This document shows, piece by piece, positions 39,796 through 50,109 of a DNA stretch of 64,000 bases. The stretch comes from Rhodopseudomonas pentothenatexigens. GTDB taxonomy: Bacteria > Pseudomonadota > Alphaproteobacteria > Rhizobiales > Xanthobacteraceae. A program made the position numbers and the translations under genes. Below the pieces are notes generated by a model. That model had not been told where the DNA came from and ran no database searches. It saw only the letters and a program-made list of their open reading frames with translations. The DNA lies in contig NZ_UFQQ01000003.1 in assembly GCF_900218015.1 (NCBI RefSeq), forward strand, positions 186,001 through 250,000, written 5' to 3'. Positions within the stretch are counted from its first letter, which is position 1. Each line of letters opens with the position of its first letter.

Positions 39796-41766
39796 ATGAC
39801 CTTTCGCCTCAGCCTCTCCCACAAAATCAACTCCATCGCGGTGGTCGGTATCGTCGGCGTCTTGACGCTCGGCACGCTCTACATGGTCGGCGCGGCGTCC
39901 CAGGACGCCGCACGCGTCGTCGACGAAAAGGCCCGGACGCTCGGCGACAGCAACGCCGCCCTGCAGATCGCCCTGCTCGAACAACGTCGCGCCGAGAAGA
40001 ACTTCCTGATGCGGAAAGACGAGCAGTATCTCGGCTTGTTTCAGCAGAACGGCAAGATCGCCGGGGACACGATTGCGGACATGATCCGCCAGACCGAAGC
40101 CAACGGCCAGATCGAACTGACCCGCACCTTGAACTCGGTTCGCACCGGTTTTCAGGACTACCAGCTCCAGTTCGGCAAGCTCGCCGCGGCCGCCGTGAAG
40201 CTCGGCCTGAAGGAGGACCTCGGACTCGAAGGCAGCCTGCGCACCTCGGTGCACGACATCGAGAAGGCGCTGAGCGGCTTCGATTCACCGAGGCTGATGG
40301 TCAAGATGCTGATGATGCGGCGGCATGAGAAGGATTTCATGCTCCGTCGCAATCCGAAATACGGCGAGGACATGAAGAAGCGCGCCGCCGAATTCTCGAC
40401 GGAACTGGCCGCGTCCAATCTGCCCGATTCCGCCAAAACGATGCTGGGCGAGAAGCTCGCCGCTTATCAGCGAGATTTCTTCGTCTGGATGGACGGCGCG
40501 ATCACATCCGAACGCGAAGAGAAGAATATGGTGGCGACCTACCGGTCTCTGCAGCCGGCGATCGACGAATTGTCCGCCGCGGTGAAGCAGCAGGTGGACC
40601 GCGCCAAAGCGATGGCCGCAACGGCGCGCCAGAGCACCGAAACCCGGATGCAGATCTCGATCGCCACCATCATCGCGGCGGTGGTGCTGCTGGGCATCTT
40701 GATCGGCCGCTCGATCACCAAACCGCTGGGCGGACTGAGCCATGGAGTTCGGCGGCTCGGCGACGGCGAACTCGATCTGGTGTTGCCCGGCCTGCAGCGC
40801 AGCGACGAGATCGGCGACATGGCCCGCGCGGTTGAGTCCTGCAAGCTGAAAGCGCAGGAGCGCGCTGCCGCCGAGGCCGCCGCTCAGGCCGAGCAGGAGC
40901 GGCTCGCGGCCGCGCAGCGCAAGCGCGACATGATCACGCTCGCCGACAAGTTCGAAGGAGCAGTGGGCGAGATCGTCCAGACGGTGTCGTCAGCCTCCAC
41001 CGAACTCGAGGCTTCGGCCACGACGCTGACATCGACCGCCGAACGTGCGCAGCAGTTCACGACCCTGGTCGCCGCCGCGTCGGAGGAGGCGTCCACCAAT
41101 GTGCAATCGGTGGCCTCGGCCACCGAGGAGATGGCTTCGTCCGTCAACGAGATCAGCCGTCAGGTGCAGGAATCGGCGAGGATCGCCAGCGAAGCGGTCA
41201 CCCAGGCGCAGGTCACCAACGAGCGCGTCAGCCATCTTTCCGAGGCCGCGGCACGGATCGGTGACGTGGTCGAACTGATCAACACCATCGCGTCGCAGAC
41301 CAACCTGCTCGCGCTCAACGCCACCATCGAGGCGGCGCGGGCAGGGGAGGCCGGCCGCGGCTTTGCGGTGGTCGCAGCCGAAGTGAAGCAACTCGCCGAG
41401 CAGACCGCCCGGGCCACCGAGCAGATCAGCCAGCAGGTCGGCGGCATCCAGAGCGCGACCGACCAGTCGGTGAGCGCGATCCGGGAGATCGGGAATACCA
41501 TCGCCCGGATGTCCGAGATCTCCGCAACCATCGCCTCGGCGGTGGAAGAGCAAGGGGCCGCCACCCAGGAGATTTCCCGCAACGTCCATCATGCCGCGGA
41601 AGGCACGCACCAGGTCTCCGCCAACATCGTCGAGGTCCAGCGTGGCGCGACCGCGACCGGCTCCGCCTCCGTGCAGGTGTTGTCGTCGGCGCAATCGCTG
41701 GCCCAGGACAGCACCCGACTGAAGGACGAGGTGTCCCGCTTCCTCGGCACGGTGCGGGCGGCGTGA
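39796..41766 (+). CDS. Methyl-accepting chemotaxis protein with an HBM-type sensor
   Basis: 656 aa. TM1 is about residues 12-33. The periplasmic region to about 285 has the two-module helical pattern of HBM sensors, with the paired motifs [20 protein letters not shown] and [23 protein letters not shown] domains often sense organic acids. TM2 is about 286-306, then HAMP ([20 protein letters not shown]) and a signalling domain with the tip [20 protein letters not shown]. The ATG follows AGGACCCTCG. It stands alone. Confidence 0.94.
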   Translation: MTFRLSLSHKINSIAVVGIVGVLTLGTLYMVGAASQDAARVVDEKARTLGDSNAALQIALLEQRRAEKNFLMRKDEQYLGLFQQNGKIAGDTIADMIRQTEANGQIELTRTLNSVRTGFQDYQLQFGKLAAAAVKLGLKEDLGLEGSLRTSVHDIEKALSGFDSPRLMVKMLMMRRHEKDFMLRRNPKYGEDMKKRAAEFSTELAASNLPDSAKTMLGEKLAAYQRDFFVWMDGAITSEREEKNMVATYRSLQPAIDELSAAVKQQVDRAKAMAATARQSTETRMQISIATIIAAVVLLGILIGRSITKPLGGLSHGVRRLGDGELDLVLPGLQRSDEIGDMARAVESCKLKAQERAAAEAAAQAEQERLAAAQRKRDMITLADKFEGAVGEIVQTVSSASTELEASATTLTSTAERAQQFTTLVAAASEEASTNVQSVASATEEMASSVNEISRQVQESARIASEAVTQAQVTNERVSHLSEAAARIGDVVELINTIASQTNLLALNATIEAARAGEAGRGFAVVAAEVKQLAEQTARATEQISQQVGGIQSATDQSVSAIREIGNTIARMSEISATIASAVEEQGAATQEISRNVHHAAEGTHQVSANIVEVQRGATATGSASVQVLSSAQSLAQDSTRLKDEVSRFLGTVRAA

Positions 41767-41912
41767 TCGGGCCGTGCATCTCCACAGTGACCAAGTCCTT
41801 ACCACGGCATGGCGTTAATGATCTTCGTAAAGGTTGATTCCGCTCGATCGTTGACGGACCTCATGATCACAACAATCATGCGGTGATAGTCATCTGGCGC
41901 TGAGGATCGTCC

Positions 41913-42290
41913 ATGTCTCGCTTGTCCGCCGCTCTGCTCGCTTCCGCCGTCGTGGCCGGCACCGCCGTCGCGCTGCCGACCGCCGCCTCCGCCTGTTACG
42001 GCTGCGCCCCGCCGCCGTGCTACACTTGTTATCAGCAGCAATACGTGGCTCCGGAGTACCGCACCGTCGAGGAAACGGTGATGGTCAATCCGGGCCGTGT
42101 CGTCGCGCATCGCATTCCGCCGCAATATCGCACCGTGATGGTGCCGAAGACCGTGATGGTCTCGCCTGGTGGGGTCGAATACGAGCGCATTCCGCCCCAA
42201 TACGCCACCCGCGAACGCGTCGAGATGGTTTCGCCGGGCTACAGCTATTACGCGCCGGTGCGCCCGCGCTGCGGCGGCTGCGGTTGGTAA
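41913..42290 (+). CDS. Small secreted protein with internal repeats
   Basis: 125 aa. A signal peptide ends near AASACYG. The mature part has Cys-rich ends (CYGCAPPPCYTCY and CGGCGW) and a middle of about three degenerate units of 23-25 residues: ETVMVNPGRVVAHRIPPQYR, KTVMVSPGGVEYERIPPQYA and RVEMVSPGYSYY. The repeat core is VMV[NS]PG...RIPPQY. It is probably envelope or periplasmic with a structural role; I do not recognise a family. Confidence 0.8.
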   Translation: MSRLSAALLASAVVAGTAVALPTAASACYGCAPPPCYTCYQQQYVAPEYRTVEETVMVNPGRVVAHRIPPQYRTVMVPKTVMVSPGGVEYERIPPQYATRERVEMVSPGYSYYAPVRPRCGGCGW

Positions 42291-42327
42291 CGGCTCGCGG
42301 TGACGTCGGAGGATGGGTTGGGCTCTC

Positions 42328-42370
42328 GCGAAACCCATCTGGAGGCGTCGAACGGTTCGATGGGTTTCGC
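42328..42370. repeat. Inverted repeat GCGAAACCCAT ... ATGGGTTTCGC
   Basis: An 11-bp perfect inverted repeat with a 21-nt loop. Further GATGGGTT and AACCCATC copies on either side (42311-42395) give alternative hairpins. It lies downstream of the small secreted protein gene. Confidence 0.6.
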
Positions 42371-42424
42371 TTGCTCAACCCATCCCATCGGCTTCGCTCT
42401 TAGTTGGGTCGGCAGCAGCGTCGT

Positions 42425-42455
42425 CATGGCCGGGCTTCGTCCCGGCCATCTGCGT
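42425..42455. terminator. Hairpin between convergent genes
   Basis: A 9-bp stem ATGGCCGGG / CCCGGCCAT with loop CTTCGT is followed rightward by CTGCGTTTT. It may end the secreted-protein transcript and resembles the arms of the family A repeats. Confidence 0.55.
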
Positions 42456-42478
42456 TTTCAGGCGGCGCGGCTGATCTC

Positions 42479-43642
42479 TCAGCTTCGCCGGAACGGCAGC
42501 TTCGGTCCGTCGAGCTTGCGCAGGCCCGACTCGCGGCGCTCCAGCCACCAGCCGTATTGCTTCGGCCAGTCGGCAAACACCTCGTCGCCCTCGGTCAGTT
42601 CAAGCTGCGCATGCAGCGCCCAGTTCGGATCGAACAGCGCCTCGCGGCCGATCGCGATCAGATCGGCCTGGCCTTGCTCGACGATCTTCTCCGCCTGATC
42701 AGGGTGCACGATCAGCCCGACCGCGATGGTCGGAATGTCGGCCTCGGTCCGGATCGTCCCGGCGAACGGCACCTGGAAGCCGTAGCCGCGCGGAATCCGG
42801 TTGGCGGTCGCCGAACCGAGCAGGCCGCCCGACGAGCAGTCGATGATGTCGGCGCCGCGCGCCTTGGCCTCGCGCGCGAACACCACCGTATCCGCCAGCT
42901 CGATGCCGCCCTCGACGCCATCGACCGACGACACCCGCACCGACAGCGGCAGCGTGTCCGGCCAAGCGGCGCGCACCGTCTCGATCACCTCCAGCGGAAA
43001 CCGCATCCGCCCGGCGCGGTCGCCGCCATAGGCGTCGGTGCGCTTGTTCGACAGCGGCGACAGGAACGAGTGCAGCAGATAGCCGTGGGCACAGTGCACT
43101 TCGAGCATCTCGAACCCGGCCTCGACCGCCCGCAGGGTCGCACTGCGCCAAGCCTCAAGCAGACGATCGAGGTCGCTCTCGGTGAGTTCCTGCGGCGTCA
43201 GCCAGCCTTCGTCCATCGGAATTGCGCTCGGCGCGACGATCTCCCACGGCTGGTCGCCGCGGGCGATGTCCTCCTCGGTGAGCGCGGCGTTGCCATACCA
43301 GGGACGCTGCATGCTCGCCTTGCGGCCGGCATGGGCGAGCTGAATCGCCGGCACCGCGCCATTGTCGCGCAGGAAGGCGGCGATCCGCTCCAAGGGGCGG
43401 ATCTGATCGTCGTTCCACAACCCGAGATCGCCATGGGTGATGCGGCCGTTGGCGGTGACCGCGGTCGCCTCGACCATCACGATGCCGGCGCCGCCTTGCG
43501 CGAATTTGCCGAGATGCACCAAGTGCCAATCGTTGGCCAGGCCGTCGACCGCGGAATACTGGCACATCGGGGAGATCAGAATGCGGTTCTTGGCGGTGAT
43601 GCCACGCAGGGTGAGAGGGCGAAACAGCGGCGGCTGCGACAT
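42479..43642 (-). CDS. NADH:flavin oxidoreductase, Old Yellow Enzyme (YqjM-like)
   Basis: 387 aa TIM-barrel FMN ene-reductase. LFRPLTLRGITAKNRILISP followed by MCQYSA carries the YqjM-type Cys (C27). IQLAHAGRKAS, the substrate-binding EVHCAHGYLLHSFLSP and the C-terminal IGREALFDPNW are family marks. It reduces activated C=C bonds with NAD(P)H; the natural substrate is unknown. The ATG at 43642 begins the conserved domain; the open frame upstream would overlap the divergent Bug gene and is unlikely to be translated. Confidence 0.93.
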   Translation of the reverse strand: MSQPPLFRPLTLRGITAKNRILISPMCQYSAVDGLANDWHLVHLGKFAQGGAGIVMVEATAVTANGRITHGDLGLWNDDQIRPLERIAAFLRDNGAVPAIQLAHAGRKASMQRPWYGNAALTEEDIARGDQPWEIVAPSAIPMDEGWLTPQELTESDLDRLLEAWRSATLRAVEAGFEMLEVHCAHGYLLHSFLSPLSNKRTDAYGGDRAGRMRFPLEVIETVRAAWPDTLPLSVRVSSVDGVEGGIELADTVVFAREAKARGADIIDCSSGGLLGSATANRIPRGYGFQVPFAGTIRTEADIPTIAVGLIVHPDQAEKIVEQGQADLIAIGREALFDPNWALHAQLELTEGDEVFADWPKQYGWWLERRESGLRKLDGPKLPFRRS

Positions 43643-43809
43643 CGGGACTCCACAACGTTCCTCGGAAGACTTCTTCTTCAGTCGGGCGGACACCTCGCGC
43701 CTGCGACAGGCCCGTCCCGTTCGTTGCCCAGGATTCTGACGATCCGGCCGGATCAGGTCAACGCCAGTCGTCGCTGTGAAATCCGCCTCGTTTGGACTAT
43801 CGTCACGCC

Positions 43810-44811
43810 ATGAGCTTGATCCGTCGCATTGTTTTGTCACGCCGGGCGGTCTTGGCAACCGCCGTCGCCGCTCTGGCCGCCGCGTCGGCGGCGCCCCCCG
43901 CCGGATATGCCGAGGGACTGTATCCGAACCGCCCGGTCCGGATCGTGCTGCCGTTCGCGGCCGGTGGCGTCGCCGACCTCACCGCGCGGCTGATTGCCGA
44001 TCAGCTCGGCGCCAAGCTCGGTCAGCGATTTTATGTCGAGAACCAGCCGGGCGCCGGTGGCATCGCCGCGGCCCGCACGGTGATCGCCGCTCAGCCGGAC
44101 GGCTACACGCTGGCGCTGCTGTCGAACGGGACCGCGATCAGCGTGTCGCTGTTCAAGAAACTGCCGTTCGATCCGGTCAAGGATTTCGCGCCGATCTCGA
44201 GCCTCGGCACCTTCGACTTCCTGTTCGCGGTCCGCGCCGATTCGAAGTTCAAAACGCTCGAAGACTTCATCAAGGCGGCGAAGCAGAAGCCGGGCGCGCT
44301 CAATGTCGGCGCCATCAACAACGGCAGCACCCAGAATCTCGCCGCCGAGCTGTTCAAGACGGCGGCAGGGGTGGACTTCGTGATCGTTCCGTATCGCGGA
44401 ACGCCGGAGGTGTTGGTCGCATTGCTTCAAGGCGGCGTCGACCTGACGATCGACAGCTACTCGGCGCTGAAAGGCAGTCTTGCGGATCGCAAGATCAGGG
44501 CGCTCGCGGCGACCGGTCCGCTCCGCTCGAAGATCACCCCCGACGTTCCGACGCTGCGCGAAAGCGGAATCGAAGCCAGCATCGAATCCTGGAACGGGCT
44601 GTTCGCGCCGGCCGGCACGCCGCCGGCGGTGATCAGTGCGCTGAACACGGCCCTGCAGGAGATCCTGGTCGATCCCGCTTTAAAGAAGAAAATGCTCGAA
44701 CTCGGGATCGACGCCAAACCGTCGACGCCGGAACAACTGGCTACGCGGCTGCGCACCGATATCGAGAAGTGGCGCGCGGTGATCGAACAGGCCGGGATCG
44801 AGCGGCAATAG
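43810..44811 (+). CDS. Bug/TctC-type tripartite tricarboxylate transporter substrate-binding protein
   Basis: 333 aa. The signal peptide has a twin-arginine flavour (RRIVLSRRAVLA...GYAEG). Mature: YPNRPVRIVLPFAAGGVADL, QRFYVENQPGAGGIAAARTV, DFAPISSLG, FVIVPYRGTPEVLVALLQGG and GLFAPAGTPPAVISALN are classic Bug motifs. It captures small carboxylates or aromatic acids. No TctA/TctB membrane genes are adjacent. The next gene is a LysR regulator 21 bp later, then the lig cluster, so uptake or sensing of a pathway acid such as protocatechuate is inferred. Confidence 0.92.
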   Translation: MSLIRRIVLSRRAVLATAVAALAAASAAPPAGYAEGLYPNRPVRIVLPFAAGGVADLTARLIADQLGAKLGQRFYVENQPGAGGIAAARTVIAAQPDGYTLALLSNGTAISVSLFKKLPFDPVKDFAPISSLGTFDFLFAVRADSKFKTLEDFIKAAKQKPGALNVGAINNGSTQNLAAELFKTAAGVDFVIVPYRGTPEVLVALLQGGVDLTIDSYSALKGSLADRKIRALAATGPLRSKITPDVPTLRESGIEASIESWNGLFAPAGTPPAVISALNTALQEILVDPALKKKMLELGIDAKPSTPEQLATRLRTDIEKWRAVIEQAGIERQ

Positions 44812-44832
44812 CGGCGGGCCCGCGATCCAGCG

Positions 44833-45735
44833 ATGAACCTCAAGCAGCTCGAATATTTCATGCACGTCGCCGAGCTCGGCTCGTTCAGCAAGGCCGCGAT
44901 GGTGCTGGACGTTGCGCAGCCGGCGCTGAGCCGGCAGGTGCGCGGGCTGGAGACCGAGCTGCGCCAGCAACTGTTTCTGCGCAACGGCCGCGGCGTGGCG
45001 CTGACCGAGGCCGGACGGCGGCTGTTCGACCATTCGGTCGCGATCATGCAGATGGTCGCGCATGCGCGCGAGGATCTCGGCGCCAGCCGCGACGCGCCGG
45101 TCGGCCGCGTCACCATCGGGTTGCCGCCGTCGATCGCCCGCCAGCTCACGCTGCCGCTGATCGATCATTTCAAGCGGGCGCTGCCGGCGGCACGGTTGGC
45201 GATCGTCGAAGGCCTGTCGTCGCACATCGTCGAATGGGTGACCACCGGCCGCGCCGATGTCGGCCTGGTCTACAATCCGGACGCGCAGTCGGGCATCGAG
45301 ATCACGCCGCTGCTGCAGGAACCGCTCGGTCTGGTCAGCCACGCACCCACCGCCAAGCGCCGCGCCGCCGCGGCGCCGCTGCCGTTCAAGGACCTGTCCG
45401 ACTATCCGCTGATTGTTCCCGAGCGCGTGCACGCGATGCGCCGGCTGCTCGAAAACGAGGCGGCGCTGGCCGGGGTCAAGCTCGATATCGCCTGGGAGGT
45501 GTCGAGCGTGCCGTCGATCATCGAGCTGGTGTGCGCCGGCTACGGCCATGCGGTGCTGACGCGCAGCGGTGTCGCCGCTTCGCCGCGCGCGACCGAGCTG
45601 GTGATGCGCCCGCTGGTCGACCCGGCGCCGGCCAGTGCGTTATGTCTGGTGGTGTCGGCGACGCGGCGGCCGACGCCGCTCGCACAGCACGCCATGCGAT
45701 TGCTGACCGACCTGGTCAAACAACTGCCGACCTGA
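44833..45735 (+). CDS. LysR family transcriptional regulator
   Basis: 300 aa. The N-terminal HTH (MNLKQLEYFMHVAELGSFSK, AQPALSRQVRGLETEL) and a periplasmic-binding-fold effector domain are complete. It lies between the Bug gene and galD on the same strand, upstream of the protocatechuate genes, and is the likely activator of that cluster with a pathway intermediate as co-inducer (inference). Confidence 0.93.
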   Translation: MNLKQLEYFMHVAELGSFSKAAMVLDVAQPALSRQVRGLETELRQQLFLRNGRGVALTEAGRRLFDHSVAIMQMVAHAREDLGASRDAPVGRVTIGLPPSIARQLTLPLIDHFKRALPAARLAIVEGLSSHIVEWVTTGRADVGLVYNPDAQSGIEITPLLQEPLGLVSHAPTAKRRAAAAPLPFKDLSDYPLIVPERVHAMRRLLENEAALAGVKLDIAWEVSSVPSIIELVCAGYGHAVLTRSGVAASPRATELVMRPLVDPAPASALCLVVSATRRPTPLAQHAMRLLTDLVKQLPT

Positions 45736-45867
45736 GCTCGGCACACAGTTTCGGCATCGATTTTCCGCACTTGCCATGCCGGAAGCCGATAGCTGTTATA
45801 GACCACCCGCCGTGGCGCCGGTCAGGCCGCACGGCCAAAATAGCAATAACGATGCGGAAGGAAACGA

Positions 45868-46983
45868 ATGCAAACCGCAATTCCCTGCCTTTTCATGCGC
45901 GGCGGGACCTCACGCGGCCCCTTCTTCAACGCAGACGATCTGCCGGGTGACATCGCCACCCGGGACAAGGTGCTGCTCGCGGTGATGGGCTCGCCCGATC
46001 GCCGCCAGATCGACGGCCTCGGCGGCGCGCATCCGCTCACCAGCAAGGTCGGCATCGTTTCCAAGGGCAGCAAGCCTGGCGTCGATCTCGATTTTCTGTT
46101 CGCCCAGTTGCAGCCGGACAAGGACACGGTCGACACCACACCGAACTGCGGCAACATGCTGGCCGCCGTGGTCCCGTTCGCGCTCGAAACCGGTCTGGTG
46201 ACGCCGCAGGGGTCGACCACCACGCTGCGGGTGCTGACGCTCAACACCGACATGCAGTGCGACATCACGGTGCAGACGCCGGAAGGCCATGTCGAATACG
46301 AGGGCGACGCGCGGATCGACGGCGCCCCGGGCACCTCGGCGCCGATCAAGATCAACTTCCTCGATACCGCCGGTTCGGTGGCGCCCGGCCTGCTGCCGAC
46401 CGGCAACGTCCGTGATGTCATCGACGGCGTCGAGGTTACTTGCATCGACAACGGCATGCCGCTGGTGATGTTTCGGGCTGAAGCCGTCGGCCGCACCGGC
46501 TATGAGGGCGTCGCGCAGCTCAATGCCGATACCGAGCTGAAGGCGCGGCTGGAGCAACTGCGGATCGCCTGCGGCCACGCCATGCAACTCGGCGACGTCA
46601 CCTCCAAGAACTATCCGAAGATGACGCTGATCGCGGCGCCGCGCGCCGGCGGCAGCATCTCGACCCGCAGCTTCATCCCGCACGTCTGCCACGACGCGAT
46701 TGGCGTGCTCGCCGCCGTGACGGTGGCGACCGCCTGCGTGCTGAAGGGCAGCGTCACCGAAGGAATCGCGCAGGTGCCGCACGGCACGGTGAAGCAGATC
46801 TCGGTCGAGCATCCGACCGGCGAGTTCTCGGTCGAAATCGAAGTCCATCCGGCCAATCCGCAGACCGTCACCCGCGCCGCGCTGCTGCGCACCGCGCGCC
46901 TGATCATGCGCGGCGAAGCGATGGTGCCGGCGGCGGTGTGGGGCGGGAAGCAAGCCGACGCGGCGCTGCGGCGGGCGGGGTGA
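45868..46983 (+). CDS. galD: 4-oxalomesaconate tautomerase
   Basis: 371 aa PrpF/DAP-epimerase fold protein. PCLFMRGGTSRGPFFNADDL, the Cys motif TTPNCGNMLAAVVPFALETG and HPTGEFSVEIEV are typical. GalD converts the keto form of 4-oxalomesaconate to the enol form used by the hydratase, in protocatechuate 4,5-cleavage and gallate degradation. The ATG follows GCGGAAGGAAACGA. It is the first gene of the rightward lig set; the 132-bp upstream gap is the best place for a LysR-controlled promoter. Confidence 0.93.
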   Translation: MQTAIPCLFMRGGTSRGPFFNADDLPGDIATRDKVLLAVMGSPDRRQIDGLGGAHPLTSKVGIVSKGSKPGVDLDFLFAQLQPDKDTVDTTPNCGNMLAAVVPFALETGLVTPQGSTTTLRVLTLNTDMQCDITVQTPEGHVEYEGDARIDGAPGTSAPIKINFLDTAGSVAPGLLPTGNVRDVIDGVEVTCIDNGMPLVMFRAEAVGRTGYEGVAQLNADTELKARLEQLRIACGHAMQLGDVTSKNYPKMTLIAAPRAGGSISTRSFIPHVCHDAIGVLAAVTVATACVLKGSVTEGIAQVPHGTVKQISVEHPTGEFSVEIEVHPANPQTVTRAALLRTARLIMRGEAMVPAAVWGGKQADAALRRAG

Positions 46984-47049
46984 AACAACGACGAAACTGG
47001 AACGCGTATCGATGCTCGCTGAGTTAGCGAGCGGGGCATATACAACAGG

Positions 47050-47124
47050 CGTCATGCGCGGGCTTGACCCGCGCATCCATCTTCAGAAGAGCGATGGATT
47101 GCCGGGTCAAGCCCGGCAATGACG
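47050..47124. repeat. Dispersed palindromic repeat, family A (CGTCATGC-CGGGCTTG type)
   Basis: CGTCATGCGCGGGCTTGACC ... GATGGATTGCCGGGTCAAGC ... GGCAATGACG between galD and ligJ; each half is itself a hairpin. A relative is at 51029-51115. Confidence 0.8.
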
Positions 47125-47149
47125 AAGAACAAGCAGTTAGGGACACCCG

Positions 47150-48178
47150 ATGATCATCGACATTCACGGCCACTACACCACCGCGCCGAAGGCGCTGGAG
47201 GATTGGCGCAACCGGCAGATCGCGGGCATCAAGGATCCGTCTGTGATGCCGAAAGTGTCCGAGCTGAAGATCAGCGACGATGAGCTGCGCGCCTCGATCA
47301 TCGACAACCAGCTCAAGAAAATGCAGGAGCGCGGCAGCGACCTGACGGTGTTCAGCCCACGCGCCTCGTTCATGGCGCACCACATCGGCGACTTCAACGT
47401 GTCGTCGACCTGGGCGGCGATTTGTAACGAGCTGTGCTACCGCGTGTCGCAGCTGTTCCCGGACAATTTCATCGGCGCCGCGATGCTGCCGCAGTCGCCG
47501 GGGGTGGACCCTGCGACCTGCATTCCCGAGCTTGAGAAGTGCGTCAAGGAGTACGGCTTCGTCGCCATCAACCTCAATCCCGATCCGTCGGGCGGCCATT
47601 GGACCTCGCCGCCGCTGACCGACCGGAACTGGTACCCGATCTACGAGAAGATGGTCGAGCTGCAGATCCCGGCGATGATCCATGTCTCTACGAGCTGCAA
47701 CGCCTGCTTCCACACCACCGGTGCGCATTATCTCAACGCCGACACCACCGCCTTCATGCAGTGCGTCACCGGCGACCTGTTCAAAGATTTTCCGGAACTG
47801 AAATTCATCATCCCGCACGGCGGCGGCGCGGTGCCGTATCACTGGGGGCGGTTCCGCGGTCTGGCGCAGGAAATGAAGAAGCCGCTGCTCGAGGACCATG
47901 TCCTCAACAACATCTTCTTCGACACCTGCGTGTATCACCAGCCCGGCATCGACCTCTTGAACACCGTGATCCCGGTCGACAACGTGCTGTTCGCCTCGGA
48001 GATGATCGGCGCGGTGCGCGGCATCGACCCGCGGACAGGCTTCTACTATGACGACACCAAGCGCTACATCGAGGCGTCGACGATCCTGACGCCTGAAGAG
48101 AAGCAGCAGATCTACGAAGGCAACGCCCGCCGCGTCTATCCGCGGCTCGATGCGGCGCTCAAGGCGAAGGGCAAGTAA
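47150..48178 (+). CDS. ligJ: 4-oxalomesaconate hydratase
   Basis: 342 aa amidohydrolase-fold hydratase. It adds water to 4-oxalomesaconate to give 4-carboxy-4-hydroxy-2-oxoadipate. The metal-binding HxH motif is at the N-terminus ([10 protein letters not shown]), with further His in [11 protein letters not shown] and [16 protein letters not shown]. The length fits LigJ. Only 2 bp separate it from ligK. Confidence 0.94.
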   Translation: MIIDIHGHYTTAPKALEDWRNRQIAGIKDPSVMPKVSELKISDDELRASIIDNQLKKMQERGSDLTVFSPRASFMAHHIGDFNVSSTWAAICNELCYRVSQLFPDNFIGAAMLPQSPGVDPATCIPELEKCVKEYGFVAINLNPDPSGGHWTSPPLTDRNWYPIYEKMVELQIPAMIHVSTSCNACFHTTGAHYLNADTTAFMQCVTGDLFKDFPELKFIIPHGGGAVPYHWGRFRGLAQEMKKPLLEDHVLNNIFFDTCVYHQPGIDLLNTVIPVDNVLFASEMIGAVRGIDPRTGFYYDDTKRYIEASTILTPEEKQQIYEGNARRVYPRLDAALKAKGK

Positions 48179-48180
48179 CA

Positions 48181-48876
48181 ATGACCGTGCGGATGAACGA
48201 TCTCGGCATCGTCAAGCGCAACATCGACCGCGCCGACAAGGCGGCGGTCGAGAAGCTGTCGCGGTTCGGCGTCGCCACCGTGCACGAGGCGATGGGCCGC
48301 GTCGGACTGATGCATCCCTATATGCGGCCGATCTATCCGGGCGCGCATATCTGCGGCACCGCCGTCACCGTGCTGCTGCAGCCGGGCGACAACTGGATGA
48401 TGCACGTCGCCGCCGAGCAATTGCAGCCGGGCGACGTCGTGGTGGCGGCGTGCACGGCGGATTCCACCGACGGCTTCTTCGGCGATCTGCTCGCCACCAG
48501 CTTCCGCGCCCGCGGCGCGCTCGGCCTGATCATCGACGCCGGCGTGCGCGACGTCCGCGATCTCACCGAGATGAAGTTTCCGGTATGGTCGAAGGCGATC
48601 CACGCCAAGGGCACCGTCAAGGCGACGCTCGGCTCGGTCAACATTCCGGTGGTCGCGGCCGGTGCTTATGTCACGCCCGGCGACGTGGTGATCGCCGATG
48701 ACGACGGCGTCGTGATCGTGCCGGCCGCGGTGGCGCAGATGGCGGCCGATGCCGCCGAAGCCCGCGAAGCCAACGAGGCCGAGAAGCGCGCCAAGCTCGC
48801 TTCCGGTGTGCTCGGCCTCGACATGTACAAGATGCGCGAGCCGCTGGAACAAGCCGGACTGAAGTACACCGACTGA
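48181..48876 (+). CDS. ligK: 4-carboxy-4-hydroxy-2-oxoadipate aldolase / oxaloacetate decarboxylase
   Basis: 231 aa RraA-fold class II aldolase (LigK/ProA/HMG aldolase family). It splits 4-carboxy-4-hydroxy-2-oxoadipate to pyruvate and oxaloacetate, the last step. [46 protein letters not shown] and [16 protein letters not shown] show the metal- and substrate-binding loops. The stop overlaps the next start (TGATG). Confidence 0.95.
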   Translation: MTVRMNDLGIVKRNIDRADKAAVEKLSRFGVATVHEAMGRVGLMHPYMRPIYPGAHICGTAVTVLLQPGDNWMMHVAAEQLQPGDVVVAACTADSTDGFFGDLLATSFRARGALGLIIDAGVRDVRDLTEMKFPVWSKAIHAKGTVKATLGSVNIPVVAAGAYVTPGDVVIADDDGVVIVPAAVAQMAADAAEAREANEAEKRAKLASGVLGLDMYKMREPLEQAGLKYTD

Positions 48877-49805
48877 TGAGCAGCGATCCGAAACAGTGGC
48901 GCATCGGGATCGTCGGCTACGGCGAGGTCGGCAAGATTCTCGCCGAGGAACTGCGCGCGCAGGGCGTCAAGGTCGCGGCCTACGATCTCAAGCTGGACGA
49001 CGACCGCGGCGGGCCGCTGCGCGAACACGCCGGCCGCCACGGCGTGACACCGGCCTCGTCGCACGCCGATCTGGCAACGCGCAGCGACTTCATCGTGTCG
49101 GCGGTGACGGCCAGCCAGACCGTCGCGGTGGCGGAAGCCTGCGCCGGCGCCATCAACCAGGACACCTGGTTTCTCGACTTCAACTCGGCTTCGCCCGGCG
49201 CCAAGCAGCGAGCCGCGGCGCTGATCCATGGCGCGCAAGGGCGCTACGTCGAAGGCGCGGTGATGACCTCGGTGCCGCCCTATCGGATCAAGGTGCCGCT
49301 GCTGCTCGGCGGGCCGCATGCTGCCGAACTGGCCCCGCTGATCAATGCGCTTGGCTTCGCCGCCAAGCCGGCGAGCGACACGCTCGGCGTCGCCTCGGCC
49401 ACCAAGATGTGCCGCAGCATCATGATCAAGGGGCTCGAGGCGATGGTGATCGAGAGCTTCACCACCGCCCGCGCCTACGGCGTCGAGGACGCGGTGATCG
49501 CCTCGCTTGCCGAGACGTTTCCGTCGATCGATTGGGAGAAGCAGGGCGCGTATTTCTTCCAGCGCGTCATCGAACACGGCCGCCGCCGCGCCGAGGAAGT
49601 CCGCGAAGTCGCCGAGACCGTGCGCGACGCCGGTCTGACGCCGTGGTCGGCGCAAGGCACCGCCGAGCGGCAGGCGTGGGTGGCGGATCTAGCGGAGGAG
49701 GGCTTGTTCGGGACGCGCGGCGACAAAGGTTTTGCGCGCAGCGCGGATTGGCGGAGCGAGGCGGATCGGATTCTGGCGAAGGTGAAGGGCGAGACGAAAG
49801 CGTAA
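48876..49805 (+). CDS. NAD(P)-binding 6-phosphogluconate-dehydrogenase-like oxidoreductase (DUF1932 type)
   Basis: 309 aa. The Rossmann motif is RIGIVGYGEVGKILAEEL, followed by DFIVSAVTASQTVAVAEACA and a helical C-terminal domain (TKMCRSIMIKGLEAMVIESF) of the beta-hydroxyacid-dehydrogenase-like DUF1932 group. It is translationally coupled to ligK by one base. No step of the standard protocatechuate 4,5-pathway needs it, so it may handle a side product or a related acid; this is inference. Confidence 0.88.
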   Translation: MSSDPKQWRIGIVGYGEVGKILAEELRAQGVKVAAYDLKLDDDRGGPLREHAGRHGVTPASSHADLATRSDFIVSAVTASQTVAVAEACAGAINQDTWFLDFNSASPGAKQRAAALIHGAQGRYVEGAVMTSVPPYRIKVPLLLGGPHAAELAPLINALGFAAKPASDTLGVASATKMCRSIMIKGLEAMVIESFTTARAYGVEDAVIASLAETFPSIDWEKQGAYFFQRVIEHGRRRAEEVREVAETVRDAGLTPWSAQGTAERQAWVADLAEEGLFGTRGDKGFARSADWRSEADRILAKVKGETKA

Positions 49806-49861
49806 CGCCGCAGCGATTGGCGGCTGAGCGGCAGTCGTGGTTGGCCGCGGTGCTGATGGCA

Positions 49862-50029
49862 CCCCTCCCCCTTGCGGGGAGGGTCGCATAGGCGGCCTTC
49901 GGCCGCCGTTAAGGAGAAACACGCCGATGCTCCGCATCGGCTATGGCGAAGCGGAGGCCGGGGTGGAGGTCCACGAGTCGCAGTGCCTGGGGCCCCCCAC
50001 CCCCGACCCCTCCCCGCAAGGGGGAGGGG
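49862..50029. repeat. Family D palindromic repeat in the lig cluster
   Basis: Ends CCCCTCCCCCTTGCGGGGAG and CTCCCCGCAAGGGGGAGGGG, with a 120-bp centre containing GGCCGGGGTGGAGG. It fills most of the 304-bp gap between the oxidoreductase and ligI; the rest of the gap shows no gene. A relative is at 17796-17941. Confidence 0.8.
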
Positions 50030-50109
50030 AGCGAGAGGCCGAGGCGTAACAACGACTGACTTAAACGAGCGCGCACTGTGACGCGCGCTGATTTGAGACG
50101 AGTACCTGA

